From positions 496,001 through 560,000 of the forward strand of contig JAACJP010000026.1 of assembly GCA_013368375.1 (NCBI GenBank): a stretch of DNA of 64,000 bases, given 5' to 3'. The notes beneath the pieces are model-generated. The model did no database searches and had not been told where the DNA came from. It worked only from the letters and a program-made list of their open reading frames with translations. The translations under genes were made by a program, and so were the position numbers. Below, in pieces: positions 43,437 to 55,240 of the stretch (position 1 is its first letter; each line of letters starts with the position of its first letter). The stretch comes from Tricholomella constricta (lineage: Eukaryota; Basidiomycota; Agaricomycetes; Agaricales; Lyophyllaceae).

Positions 43437-45176
43437 CTACCACCCCACCCCATCCACCCCTCCAAAATCCACCACCTCCCCCGGGCCCAGCACCCCTTTC
43501 CCCGCCTCCGCCCTCCTCAAATCCCTCATCGTCACATTCACGCCCCGAAAGTCCTCCATCCACACCCCGCCGTCCCGACACCGGTCCAACACGCTCTGCC
43601 AGAACCGTAGCACCTGCATCGTCTCCTCGCTCACCCGCATCGCCGCCGCCGCCTCCGACAGCCCCCTCTTCCGCCGGCCGACCCCGCCAAGCAGCATCCT
43701 CATTCCCCCGCCCCCAACGACCCCCCGCCGCGCCGGCCGCTCCGGGACATGCACAAGCCCGACGGCACTCGCGCTCGCACTCGCACCTAGGCCCAGCCCC
43801 CGCATGGATGCGACGCCGCGCCGCATGAGGTCGCTTTCCCAGCTCATGTCGCGGATGTACAGCAGCGCAGGGAAGGCCTCGCGCCTGACCAGGCACCCGA
43901 TCTGCTCGAGGAGCATGAAAAAGGGCCGCTCGGTGGGATGATGGTGCTGTCCGTGCTCGAGCTGGAAGTCGTCGCGGAGCCGCTTGTCGATGTCGCGGAT
44001 CCCGATGAATTGGAGCGTCGGGTGTGTGGGCAGGAGTACGTGAGGCGCAATCCAGTCCGGGTTCTGCCAGTTCCATTCGGCGTCGGCGCTGCAGATGAAT
44101 TCAACGAGGTTCGGGCACCAGGTGGCAAGTGGGATGGCGGAGGAGGTGGCAGAGGGGTTGGCATGTGTCGTGGTGGCCGGGAGCGCGGTGAGATAGTGCT
44201 CTTCGATGGTGGAGGACGAGTGCCCGAGTTCTAATTGGGTGAGTTTGGGCCCGTGCACCATGAAGAAGTCGGAGAAGCCTGAGGAGGCGTAGGAGAAATC
44301 GGCAGAGACGACGGACAGATTTTGAAGAGATGGCATGGACCAGGTGGATAGGACGGCGAACGTCGCATTGTCAAGCGTCACTTTGAGCGACAGCAGGGAA
44401 GGGAGTGTGAGTGTAATTGCCTCTGGGCATATAGAGAGTGGGGACGACGATGAGGACATTGAATGAAGGTGAGTGGAGCAGAAGTTCAATTCGAGAAACT
44501 CGAGGTTGGCCGCGGTGGTTTCGAGCATCGGCGACATGTGCAGATGGAACGAAACGTCATCATAATTCGTCCATGACAGTCGGCGCAAGGAGTTGTTGGG
44601 ATGGGCGAGCGCGGAAAGAAGCTCCTTCGGTGATGATCGGGGGTTGCACGATTCTTCGTAGATGTTTCGCCGGACGGAGCGGTAATCAGAATATACCACG
44701 AGGCGTGGAGCGCAATCCAAGATGGTGCGTAGGTCTATGGGGCAGCACCGTTCGAGGGAGGGTGTTTCGATGTGGAGCCGGCGGATGTATTTGCCTTTGC
44801 TGGAACTTGGGCCATCACGCGAGAGAATGGCAGCCAAAGCGCGGGCTTCGCTGGCGCGGCTGATCCATACGAACTCGAAGAGAACTTCTTGCGCGTACGT
44901 GTACCAGTCCTTGCAAACGAGCGTCATGAGTGCCTTCCTTCGCATGATGGACCTGTAGTGCGAGAGTCGATGTTGTAGATGGCAGTGGGAGTGGGCCAGA
45001 GAGAGAAACGAAACCGTGCGCGATGAATACTCTTGAGATGAGCGTGACGAGGTGGCGTAGCGCAAGATGAGAATCCAAAGCTCAGGAGGTAGATAGGGGA
45101 AGTGGTTGCCACGCGTTTCATCCAACGGGTTGGGCCGCTGTGAGGACCTACAGATGACGTGCAGTTTAGCCTTCAT
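43437..45176 (-). CDS. F-box-like protein
   Basis: Single exon on the minus strand, 579 aa. An F-box-like region spans about residues 26-100 (FPYLPPELWILILRYATSS...RKALMTLVCKDWYTYAQEVLFEFVWI). Leucine-rich stretches follow (RRLHIETPSLE, NLEFLELNFC, LPSLLSLKVTLD, WSMPSLQNLSVV), then a C-terminal region rich in Gly and Arg. The insertion between the first and second F-box helices is longer than usual. Start at 45176 is the first ATG of the frame. Presumed SCF substrate adaptor. Confidence 0.8.
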   Translation of the reverse strand: MKAKLHVICRSSQRPNPLDETRGNHFPYLPPELWILILRYATSSRSSQEYSSRTVSFLSLAHSHCHLQHRLSHYRSIMRRKALMTLVCKDWYTYAQEVLFEFVWISRASEARALAAILSRDGPSSSKGKYIRRLHIETPSLERCCPIDLRTILDCAPRLVVYSDYRSVRRNIYEESCNPRSSPKELLSALAHPNNSLRRLSWTNYDDVSFHLHMSPMLETTAANLEFLELNFCSTHLHSMSSSSSPLSICPEAITLTLPSLLSLKVTLDNATFAVLSTWSMPSLQNLSVVSADFSYASSGFSDFFMVHGPKLTQLELGHSSSTIEEHYLTALPATTTHANPSATSSAIPLATWCPNLVEFICSADAEWNWQNPDWIAPHVLLPTHPTLQFIGIRDIDKRLRDDFQLEHGQHHHPTERPFFMLLEQIGCLVRREAFPALLYIRDMSWESDLMRRGVASMRGLGLGASASASAVGLVHVPERPARRGVVGGGGMRMLLGGVGRRKRGLSEAAAAMRVSEETMQVLRFWQSVLDRCRDGGVWMEDFRGVNVTMRDLRRAEAGKGVLGPGEVVDFGGVDGVGW

Positions 45177-46386
45177 TGTTTCCGTGTCAAGCTGGCGCTA
45201 CATGATATAAAGCATTCACGTCCATTCCAACGTTGACGAGCATTCCGTGCATCCCGTCAACTGCCTGGAATGGTTCGCAAACCAGAAACAAGAATTCGAA
45301 GCTTCAAGGCGATAATAGTAGTAGTTTCAATGCAAGAAAGAGGATAAAAAGAAGAAAAGTGCTTGAAAAGGAACAGAAAAGTCGTGGAGCACCCACCTTT
45401 TCCCATGCTGAGTTCGGACATTTGCTACAAGCCGATGAAGCTTATCCAACTTCGCCATCTTCAGAGCTGCAGATGTCGCCGGCAGGTAGAAAGACAGACG
45501 ATGAGAGGGCGAGCGAGAGAAGGAGGTTGGAGGGGGAGATGAAGAAGGAGATGAGGAGGCTGTTTGCCTTTGCGCCGTGGCTCGTGGGTAACAAATCCAT
45601 ACAACACGTGGTTTACCGCATTTGGTTGCCATTCCATTATCCCGGAAAGGCCGGGCGTTGACAATTTTCCTTGATTCCCCTCGATTGCCCCTTTGATGAT
45701 CCCCAGCTCCTATCATCATCATCATCATCCTGTTCTCCTTCTTCCATTGTTTATATCATATCTCATACATATGTTACAAATACTTATACTTGACCAGATT
45801 GACGAGGACACCGACGTCAAGTCTGGACACGACAGTCGAGACCGTCGCCAAGTCTGGCCATACTTGGCAGATTCGTGGCGCATTCCAGGGTTGTCTCCTG
45901 TGTAGCTGTGTAATCACCGTCGCACACCCGCTATCTCTCTACCGCTACACAAACCCCGGGATGGCCATCTAAACCCTTCGGCATATCGATATATCCAACG
46001 AAGCGGCAGCTTTAACATTAGTGGGCGCGCATTTCTTTCTGCTCGTGTTTCTGGAAGAAAGGACACATTACGAATCCTTCGAAGCGCAACGAAACGAAGT
46101 CATCTGTCAAGGCGAGCCGAATGTGGCAACGGAGGTGTGTGGTCATGAACCTTCCGAGTTCTATTTCCTGCCAGGCGCTAGGGAACCGCCGAAAACCGCA
46201 TCAGAAGGGGGTCATAACGCGTTCGACTTCTCAATTCGGAGAAGTATCACCATGTTTTTTTTATGGCGGCATCGATTGGAATACTTATGCACGAGATGTG
46301 GATGTGGGGATCCTGAGCTGCGTAATACATAACACAACTTTGTTTCACAGCCGAGCGTCGCAATCAAACCTTGTATGCCGATATGC

Positions 46387-46502
46387 CCAAGGGGCCTGCG
46401 GCGGGGAATTCCGAGACGTCATCCTCCCCCCTCGTCCACCCGGACCCTTTTTTTCGGGGTCCTCCTCCTAAAGGAGAAGTATCTATATGAGGAAGCTCGC
46501 AT
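46387..46502 (+). repeat. Left arm of a 116-bp inverted repeat
   Basis: Nearly identical to the reverse complement of 47116-47231. Contains GGAATTCCGAGACGTCATCC and a small hairpin around a T-run (GGACCC...GGGTCC), and ends GAGGAAGCTCGCAT. Arms are separated by 613 bp. Confidence 0.85.
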
Positions 46503-47115
46503 CATTTTCTTATTGTCTTGATCACTCTCGACGCTTTTATCTGCACATGTATTCCTCCTCGTATGACTGTGCTCAAGTAGTGTTTTCTATTCCAAATCTA
46601 TCCTTGCTCAACTTCGATGCCAAACAAAAGGATCAACCCTAGTGCAGTCCTTTCTGATCCACCAGAATCTCCTCTCTAATGACGGTGTATCCCGACTACT
46701 TTCAATGTCTTTGCAGGGATCAATAAGTACTTTGGAAAGTGTTTTATCCAATGCGATTATTGCTCTGACTTTTATCAGCTCAGAGAAAGTGGTGATCGAT
46801 GTCAACACACATTAGTCGTGAAGAAGAGAAACTGATGGAGGAGAATACCACGGCCTATCCTCTTAAATACGAGATCCCGAGTAGCGACGGGCTCTTCGAC
46901 GTTTGCGCAGGAGGACAGTGCCGAGGCAGATTTTCAAAGCAGAAGAAAAGTTGGAAAGAACAGATTTTGAAGATGACATCAGGCAATTCCCGAGAAAGAG
47001 GGCGGCATCAATATATCTGTTATGAGCAGTAGCAGCAAAACAACGTCCTCCGTTGAAAGTGTTGAGAAGCTAGATATCTGTGTTCTTGACGGACGACGAC
47101 TCGCGACGAACGATT

Positions 47116-47231
47116 ATGCGAGCTTCCTCATATAGATACTTCTCCTTTAGGAGGAGGACCCCGAAAAAAAGGGTCTGGGTGGACGAGGGGGGAGGATGAC
47201 GTCTCGGAATTCCCCGCCGCAGGCCCCTTGG
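47116..47231 (-). repeat. Right arm of a 116-bp inverted repeat
   Basis: Reverse-complement partner of 46387-46502 with very few differences, so the duplication is recent or conserved. The 613-bp spacer encodes nothing recognisable. Confidence 0.85.
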
Positions 47232-48105
47232 ATATGCCCCTGTCTTTCTTTGTGTCTCATTATCCAGTGGTTGCTCTTGAGCTACTACACAGGCGCTATC
47301 ATGCTCAAGTCTAACATCGCCTCCCAACACCTCCCTTTCACAAGGCCTCGAAAGGGCCAAGGGCACGTCTCTTTGACAGCAAAGGCCATCTCGGGACCTC
47401 TGAATCCCCTAGTGACGACATGGAGACGACCCACGGGCCACGGCGAACATTATCACGTCGCTGGTATGACCCTGTTGTGGGGGGACGATGTATAATATAT
47501 ATTTCTTGTCCGTCATTGCGATTCTTCAAGGTCTCCCTATAACGTCTCGCTGAGATCGCGGCCATGTTCAATTTCCAGCCTTCGCCCTAGGATTCAAATT
47601 TCGCCCTCACTGGAAGACACCGCCAGCTGTAGGCGAGCCGCTTGAGCCTTGAATAACGAGCGCGTAAACGCCGTTGGGTAGCCCCTTTCACCGAACAACA
47701 CAGGGTTATTCTTGTCAACGGCGGATGTCAATCAAGTAATAAACCTCACCGTCAGCGTCAACTCCGTCTACACTCATTCGTTCGCCCGCTCGCCGCTCGG
47801 GCTTTTGATCCTTTTCTTTTCATTGATCGATCGTGATTCGTGTTTGACAAACCTCGAACGGACTTGTCAAGGCGCATCATCACCTTTCCGTCACAACTCA
47901 CGGCACACATGGACTACGTAACTGGCAAACAACGTTCTGCGTCTCGCTGTCAACATTCTGAATCACGTCCATCTCTGACGAGCTTCATGTGTATCTATTT
48001 ATGCTCAAATGTAACTCCATCATCATCATCATAAAAAGTGTCGATGTTGGGCCTTCGCCTTGATCAGATCTTAACCGACAGTGGGCCGTTCAAAATCCTC
48101 GCAGC

Positions 48106-48303
48106 ATGAGCCATTGGCTGACGAGTTTTTCCAGAAAACGGGATATGACTGGAGCCAAGATTAGAACAAGCCTGACGGGCAGAAAGGGAACAAAGCACTG
48201 CCAGTGCAACCAAATGTGCGTTTGTGGGCCCAAGCGCGACTTCCGAAATTCGAATACCCTTACCACTAAGTACTACCGACACAACCGTGACTGCAGGCCG
48301 TAA
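48106..48303 (+). other. Short open frame with a Cys-rich zinc-finger-like end
   Basis: 65 codons from ATG 48106 to TAA 48301. The second half is KHCQCNQMCVCGPKR... and ends YYRHNRDC; the spacing of Cys and His could bind zinc. Such motifs occur near the N-terminus of fungal transposases, so this may be a transposon remnant. No family was established and it may be chance. Confidence 0.2.
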
Positions 48304-49193
48304 GTATTCCCTTTCCTTTCAACTTTCCCTTTCCGGATTGTTGTGATCATATCAAGATATCAGCTTTTAATGTCGGGACCTCCCGACTCGGAAGAGCATT
48401 GGTCTTTCTTTCTTTCGGCGACGAAACCTCCGACAATGTTCGTTATCTGATTAACCTATAAGTTGACCGCGTTTCTAGAAAGCAGGACTGATATGATAAA
48501 TAAGGTGGGCTCGGTGCAATGCACATGAAGCTTTTGTTTGGTCCGAGCCAGCCGCAGGACGGACAATGTGCCTTTGATTTCTGGAGAGAATTCGAAATCT
48601 GATTTCGATGCCCCACAGTTATCCGCTCACGGAATGATTCAGAGCTGGCGTTGGAATAATCTTTCCCCATCCAATACCGAGTCTCGGTTTGCCGATGGTG
48701 ATTCACCAATGGAGGTTCGTTTGACGCTGACCGACGTGACGTTGGGGTTGGCCCGTCCGCGTCAGGTTTCTCGCCAAAAAGTCGCGCTGCAGGTACAGTG
48801 GGCGTCGCGTTGGCTTTCCTCCGTGGAAGAGAAAGCTCGGAACGGATCATGCTCCGTAGTCTCACCGAAATTTGTGAGAACCACTGAAGTTGGAACATAA
48901 TAGTTGGTGAGAGCGCTCTACGGCCGACGAGCGGCCGGAAGTCCAATCGGAAACTGAATTTCGGGATCTTGCCGGTGCCTCATGCCCATGAGCCGCAGGT
49001 TGTTCTCCACGCCCACAGAAGCTGGAAGTTGAGTGACTTGTGACCTCGACACTAACGGTACGCGGATTGAGCATTTTTCCTGTGCCGATCGTCTGACAAA
49101 AGTTTTGTCTTCTGGGGATCAGAAACGCGCTTCCTCGTATCTTGGTTCATCTTTACCAGCTACGAGTCGGGGCGCACACACACATCCGGGGAA

Positions 49194-50519
49194 ATGTCCC
49201 AGCAATACCACACCTTCGACCTGAACTCCATGATGTACGCGATGCCGACTCGAGGCTTTATCCCAGTGGCAGCGCCCGTGCATCGCATGCCGAACGAGAT
49301 ACTGGGGGAGATCTTTGATTGGCTGCTCCGCTCGAGGGTGCCCCCGCTCCAACCTCAGGCTAGACGGACTTTCACTCCGACCTTGGCGACGCCCATGCTT
49401 GTATCCCACGTATGCTCCCACTGGCGCAGGGTGGTCCTCAACATTGTCTCGCAGTGGACGTACCTCGAAATGAACTCGACGCGCCACCCCGATGTCTTCG
49501 CGGAACTCGTTGATAGGTCTAAAAAGTTCCCCCTGGGGCTGGCCATCGCACTACCCACTCTGAATGTCGAGCTCTGTGCCGAGGACCGGCAAGTCGAGTT
49601 TAGGAAGACTTTCAAGATATTGAAGAGCCATGCGGCGCGCCTTAGGTGTCTACATATCAGGACCAACAATCCTACTTTCTTCTTGATCTTCAGTAAATAC
49701 CTCAAGAAAGTCAATTTCTCTGCGCTTGAGACCTTGATCCTGGAACAGGTCGACCCACGCGGCAGGATGTACCACGTTGGCCCCGTGACATTCAATCCTA
49801 CAACCTTCCGGACCCTGCGTCTCGAAAACATCGTAATCGAATGCGACGCAACCTGCCTCGCAAGTCTGCAGACCCTATATCTCATCAACTCATCCGGGAC
49901 ACTCCTGGACCAAACACAGCTGTCGCACGCGACGTACCCCTTGATACCGACAGCGCCCACCATGACCCGACTGCGGGACCTGAAGATCGACAAGACGAAC
50001 ATCATACCCACCACCGCGCTCCCGACGCCCTCCTTCACGAGCGCCTCGCTCCGGCGGCTTCACCTGGCGCGTATTCGCATACCCACGGAGCAGGCAGTGC
50101 GGTTCGTGGACCGCCTCTTGTACATCACCTACACCCCGCTCCTTGAGGAGCTCATCCTGGACGATCTGGACCCAGACGCGTTCCTGCGCTTCATGATGCA
50201 CCTCGAGGCGCCTCCCACCCCACCCGCGACCGCGACACCGAAATATGCACGGGTGCGGCGCCTGTCCCTCGTCAAACTGAACTTGGCGATATTGAACCAG
50301 AACTTTATGAATGCGTTTCCGCGTGTGGTGGAGCTGCATCTCGTTGAGCTCAACCCGATGCCCATGGCGCTGCTCCTGGAGGATCCGGCGTTCATGCCGT
50401 ATTTGACGTCGTTCAGGGTCAACCATTTGTGCTTTCGCCGCGTGACGATTGCCCCGCCTGGACCGCCCCTTGCTCTTGCGCCTGCGCCTGCGCCTCCCCT
50501 GCCGCCGGTAAATAATTAA
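49194..50519 (+). CDS. F-box protein
   Basis: Single exon, 441 aa. The F-box lies at about residues 28-90 (VHRMPNEILGEIFDWLLRSR...PMLVSHVCSHWRRVVLNIVSQWTYLEM). It is followed by leucine-rich segments (RLRCLHIRTNNP, FSALETLILEQ, TFRTLRLENIVI, SLRRLHLARIRI, VRRLSLVKLNLA). The C-terminus is a low-complexity Pro/Ala run. Start is the first ATG. It is most similar in layout to the gene at 17398. Presumed SCF adaptor. Confidence 0.84.
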   Translation: MSQQYHTFDLNSMMYAMPTRGFIPVAAPVHRMPNEILGEIFDWLLRSRVPPLQPQARRTFTPTLATPMLVSHVCSHWRRVVLNIVSQWTYLEMNSTRHPDVFAELVDRSKKFPLGLAIALPTLNVELCAEDRQVEFRKTFKILKSHAARLRCLHIRTNNPTFFLIFSKYLKKVNFSALETLILEQVDPRGRMYHVGPVTFNPTTFRTLRLENIVIECDATCLASLQTLYLINSSGTLLDQTQLSHATYPLIPTAPTMTRLRDLKIDKTNIIPTTALPTPSFTSASLRRLHLARIRIPTEQAVRFVDRLLYITYTPLLEELILDDLDPDAFLRFMMHLEAPPTPPATATPKYARVRRLSLVKLNLAILNQNFMNAFPRVVELHLVELNPMPMALLLEDPAFMPYLTSFRVNHLCFRRVTIAPPGPPLALAPAPAPPLPPVNN

Positions 50520-51741
50520 GGATCGTGGGGATCTGCTTGTATCGTTTTATTCGTTCGTGATTTCGTTGGTCAGTTTTGTATTGTTGCAGCCTGCTTTCTT
50601 GCTTTGATTTGTTTGCCGCCCAGTATGTATGGTTCGTTACTGCTACGATTTTTTGCCTCAACAAACATGTGATCGATTTATCCATATTCATGGTCCATAC
50701 CACTCTATCGGCGCCCCTCAAGTCCATCAGGAAAGGCGCGAAGTACTTCTTTGATGGTGAGGTTATCAATAACCACCAAATGGAAGAAGAGTCATGGATC
50801 CCAGAGCTCGTGGCCAGGAATATAATAGTCTGGTCTGAATGCAAAGCCCAGATTCTCCTCTTCTCGCGCGCGTCAATCAACTCCCAGTACATAGTAGTTG
50901 GAGTATCTACCAGGCGAGCGAGCGAAGAGGCGAGTATTATGCCATTTTAAATCGGCGTTGTGATTTTTGTTTGGGCTCGCAACGTTTTGGCTTTCGGGGA
51001 ACTTGCCATTTGGGTCAAGTACAGCGTTGATAGATATTCTACTGTCAGTGCCTAGTCAGTGGGTTTTCACGTTGAACAAGGTCGATCAAAGAAATGTCAG
51101 TAGTGCATATAATAATAGCAGAACAAAATTACACAGCATATGGACGCTTCCCGTATATAGAATCAACCATACGGTGCCGCGAGTGACGCCTCCCGAGTGC
51201 ACATACGTACAGAGCAATGGTAAGTTCGCCGCGGCTTGACGCGAGGTAGTAGAGAGCACAAGAGCGGGGAGGGACCAGGACCTCGAGTCGACAATTTAAA
51301 CTAATCTCAGTTCACTGTGGCAGTGCAAAACTGCATTCAACTTGCACCTCATTGTCATCGCAAAGGAACACTGACATACTTTCCTTCACTTCCTGTGACT
51401 TGGTTCTGCATTGTTTAATGCAGACTATCGGCAGACTGTATGGCAAATGACCTCCTGGAGCTATCTGTCAATGTCATGTCATTGCCATTGCAGTAAAGGG
51501 CAGGTGAAGGAGTCACTGATCCGAGTCATCATGATGGGATTTGGTTTTGACGTGGGGATTTGAACAGCTTTCCTCCAACGATCATCGACATCGATAAGGC
51601 CTCAGGCTCAACGTGCGGCTTTCCCCACTATTCCGTTGCATGTAACCTTCCTTTTCTCTAATCTTCTCAGTTGCTCACCTGAAGGTTGCCTCACCAGCCT
51701 CGCTCATACCAAAGGCCCAATAAACGACGCAATTTAGGCTC
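50520..51741. other. Intergenic region; from about 50985 part of the duplicated block
   Basis: No coding exon recognised. Bases from 50985 on match the reverse complement of 39909-40530. Confidence 0.5.
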
Positions 51742-54045
51742 ATGAACGAAGCAGCTCCACCAGATCTAGAGGCGGCTGTCTTGACCCATGCAGATCTTGT
51801 AGAATCGCAGTACGCAGAACTACGTGAGTCTCTTCAAGTTTACGACTTTGAACTCGTGGTTTATGTATGCTGCAACTGCGTGTAGTAAAGGGTATGGATG
51901 TGCCTTGTCACTTTTTATTGACTTGTCTCAACAACGGCGTGTATATTTAGTTCATTTGCTTAGCCCTGTCACTGCAAAGGAGCTTCAAGAAGAATGTCAA
52001 AGCCTCGAAAGTCATCTCGCAACAAGACACCCAGTGCGCATCTTTTGCAATCCGATCACTGTAGCGAGGCTATTTAACTTAGATCTAGGAAAGCGCCATG
52101 TCACCGCAAGAAACCCAAGTCGTCAATGCGTACTCTCGCACCAATCTTCGGCCTACATCGACTGAAACCGTGGTCCTTGACTCTATAATTCGCAATGCCG
52201 TTGACAAGATATCCCATAACGACCGCAAAAGGTTTTCTTTGCAGCTCAAGGTTAACGCAATGCTCCACGAGTTGCAATACCTGAGCAAGGAGGGCACCCA
52301 AATGCGGCAAGAGCGCGACAATCTGGTGGCCATTCGTTCTTCAGCACGCCTTCTACCCGCGGAGATCCTGGTCCGCATCTTTTCATATCTTGGAGTCGAC
52401 GGCAATTTTCATTTACCAGAAGTGTCCATGCTGCTCAATATCTGCCGAGTCTGCTCGGCCTGGAGAAATGCGTGTGTTGGTTGCCCTGAACTCTGGACGG
52501 CTATCTCCATTAACATTCCGGGGAACGATACCGACTTACTGGAGGTGCAGTCAGCGCGTAGATTATTTGCGCTGTGGTTCGACTGTGCCCGTTATCTTCC
52601 AATCCGGGTCTCACTCAAAGTATTCAAAACCAATCTTGATCCATCGAAGGAGTTGCTGCGGGAGATTCTTCCATTCGTTCACAGAATCTCCGAGCTTCAA
52701 ATCCGCTTAGAGCGACCGCATGGACTTGACTCGCTTAGCCCCCTCCCGCGAGGCAGTCTGACAATGCTCGAGAGATTGAGCCTTTCCTTCCCTCGTGGTC
52801 ACCACAATCGACCCTACTCCGTTGCATATCCGATCAAATTTTTCGATGCAGCTCCACTCCTTCGAGCAGTCTCCCTTGATCTAGATTCCATTCTTTTATC
52901 GAATCCAGCCCGTTTCGCCTGCCCGTGGAGCCAACTCACCTATCTGGATATAAAGCAGGGACTGCTACCTGCAGCTTGGGATTACATTTTCCGACAGTGC
53001 CTAAACCTTCAAAGCGGTGCTTTTCATCTCATCATAGCAACATTCCGCCATCCTTTTTTTCAGCTCGGTCCAACCAGAGTTACATATCAGACACTCACAG
53101 CACTCACACTGAACATTAGTCCCTATATCAGAGAGGAACCCCCAATGCCTTACCTATGCTTCGACTTTCCTGCGCTCCAGGATCTTTGTCTTACTGCTGA
53201 TGACACTTATCTGGATGCAATGGAGTCGGATGACCTGGATGGAAGTGCCGACATCAGCACCATTCTTCCATGTCTCACTGCGAGCTCAATAAGGCGTTTG
53301 GTCCTCGTACGAGTTTCTGTTGAGATCAACAACCTCGTCAAATTATTCGCCACGTGCACCGCGCTCGAGGAGCTCAGTCTCGAGTTACCGGAGTTCACGC
53401 CCCAGGAACTCTTCAAGGCCCTTAAAAGCGGTGTCGATGGCATGATAACCGGACCATCGCTCCCTCAGCTCACTTCCTTCGCAACCTGCATCCCTTACGG
53501 GGACGACTCCTTGTTTGCCACATCCCTCGCGGATCTGGTTCTCTGGTGGCACTTGCACTGCCCTGGACGCATCGAGCCACTCAAGGACGTGACACTGTTT
53601 GCGTACCATATCCCGCGTCGCAAGACAGACCCCATCGACCCCACTGCCAACATGCTGCGGGCTTTCGAGTCGGCGGTAGAGCATTGTGTTTACAATGAAG
53701 TGTCTTACCCTACTGGGTTTCGGCTGAAAACGGCGATCGCATCGTTCACCGGCCAGAGTCCTTTAAAGGGTCTACGGTCCTGGACTTCAATGGATTGGCA
53801 ACAGTAGTTCAATGTGAGTAGCGCCTATTCCGATGTGCTGATTTCTCTGAAACTACATCCCGGCATAGGCCTTCTTCAGATCTCTGACTAACTTTCTTTT
53901 TGCTGTATCTGTAAATTCTTGTCGATTTCAACCTTAAGGAGCGGAAACTTACTGTCCGTCATGTACTTCTTATTTCAGCATAGTCAGACCAACTACAACT
54001 ATTTCGCTTGAATCTCGTCAACTTGTTGAGTTCGAGCGCGACAGT
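50985..54045. repeat. Segmental duplication, copy B (inverted relative to 37608-40530)
   Basis: Contains F-box gene B and flanks. Left boundary near 50985, right boundary near 54045 (matching 37608). Divergence is visible throughout, including in non-coding parts. Confidence 0.85.
51742..53807 (+). CDS. F-box protein, duplicate B
   Basis: Exons 51742-51823, 51951-52033 and 52089-53807; 627 aa. Same exon lengths for the first two exons and same phases as the minus-strand paralogue at 37840-39908. The F-box reads SARLLPAEILVRIFSYLGVDG...LNICRVCSAWRNACVGCPELW. The downstream leucine-rich part is full length and open. Differences from copy A are spread along the gene and length changes are multiples of three. 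Both copies therefore seem to have stayed under protein-level constraint after duplication. Confidence 0.83.
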
Positions 54046-54170
54046 TAGATGATCATGTTGAAACGATGTCAAGCTACAATCACGTCGCTGTGTAATTCCT
54101 TAACAACGCCAAAGCTATCGCAAAGCAAAGCCATGCTGCTCAGACAAAGTTGGGATTAGGAGACCGAGAT
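53808..54170. other. Downstream flank of F-box gene B and duplication boundary
   Basis: The first 240 bases match the flank of copy A; after about 54045 the similarity stops. Confidence 0.55.
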
Positions 54171-54199
54171 TGGAGATCAATAACAAATCCTACGCGCCT

Positions 54200-55240
54200 T
54201 ACGTCGACCTACCATGCCCGTGGGCAAACCCGTACACCTGCTGGCCACGCGGATGTGCGCGGGGGCGTGTGCGGGTGCGTGTGGGGGTTGGGATCGCGGT
54301 TGGCGGTTGGGATCAGGGTTGGCGTTGGCACTGTAGTGCACCTGTGCCGGGGCCGAGTTCGGGCGCGGAGGCAGCGGGCCGGGGTGTGGGTACGTCGAGT
54401 AATTTGGGGCATGCGCATTCGTGTAGGTGAACACGGGGGGCAGGAGCGCTTGGGTATCCTCCGGCAGGAGGAGGAGGAGGAGGAGGGGGCTGCTAGAGTC
54501 GTGGTGGGTGCGGTCTCCGACCGCGTAGGCTTGTGGCATGTTGCGGGTGGACCGTATATCGGAGCTGGGGCTCGCGCTGGCGCCAGCGCCACACTAGATG
54601 CCCGGGCCCGGGCCCGTGTCGTTGTTGTTGGTGCTGTCGTCTCTGGGCTAGTGAATTGCTGCGCTTCGGGGACAAAGCGTCGAGAATGTAGATCGTATCG
54701 CGAGCTCCAGCCCGGGTGCTGCTGTCGCTGCTGCTGTAGTTGTTGGGCTGTCGGGGAGTAGTAGTCGTACGACGGCCGTCGGGTGTGCGGGGGTCGCCTG
54801 GGCGTTGTCTGCATGGCGTAGGTGTGAGCCTGTGACTGCGATGACGGTTCGTGCGTCCGGGGTTTGTCCCTCTTCAGCTGCTGATACCCATCCTGCTCCC
54901 TTTCCCATTCCCATTCGCTGTCCAATTCCCTCCTCTTGTCCCTGTCCCTATCCCTATCTCAATCCCGCTCCTTCTTCGGCAACTATTTCTTGTACTCGTC
55001 CCGATGGCGTGAGGAGGACGATCGGCCATTCGGAGTGCGTGGAAGGCGTCTGGGGCGGGCGTGGCGGGATCGAGGAGGTTACGCAATTCGGGGTACATGC
55101 GGTTCGAATGAACCCACCACGCGATCTTGTTATTCTTCTCGAGCCAGCGCTCGTACGCCTCCGGGGAGTAGTCGTACTCCGTTATTATTGTATAGCCATA
55201 CGGATCTACGGCTGGGTGCTGAGTGTAATGGGTCCGTCCG
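54200..55240 (-). pseudogene. Broken copy of the Gln/Pro/Arg-rich gene at 40825-42350
   Basis: Read on the minus strand it reproduces TEYDYSPEAYERWLEKNNKI, RMYPELRN, the RD/RE-rich block, DGYQQLKRD, YDYYSPTAQQ and YDLHSRRFVPEAQ of the intact gene. The start codon is ATA (ATG in the intact copy). The frame is broken in the charged repeat and again in the proline-rich part, and the second exon is missing. The copy lies on the far side of F-box gene B, so the original order is not preserved. Confidence 0.85.

Larger units (their letters stand above)
45177..49193. other. Long gene-poor region
   Basis: 4 kb without a convincing gene. It contains a possible short frame starting at ATG 45473 (62 codons, charged helix, weak), a CAT microsatellite near 45713, a pair of 116-bp inverted repeats (46387 and 47116) and a short cysteine-containing frame at 48106-48303. 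Confidence 0.5.

Noticed and set aside
45473..45661. Small charged protein frame
   Set aside because: Only 62 codons, no known motif, no clear promoter or introns; too weak to call a gene.
46799..47032. Open frame of 77 codons inside the inverted-repeat spacer
   Set aside because: No recognisable domain and composition not convincing.
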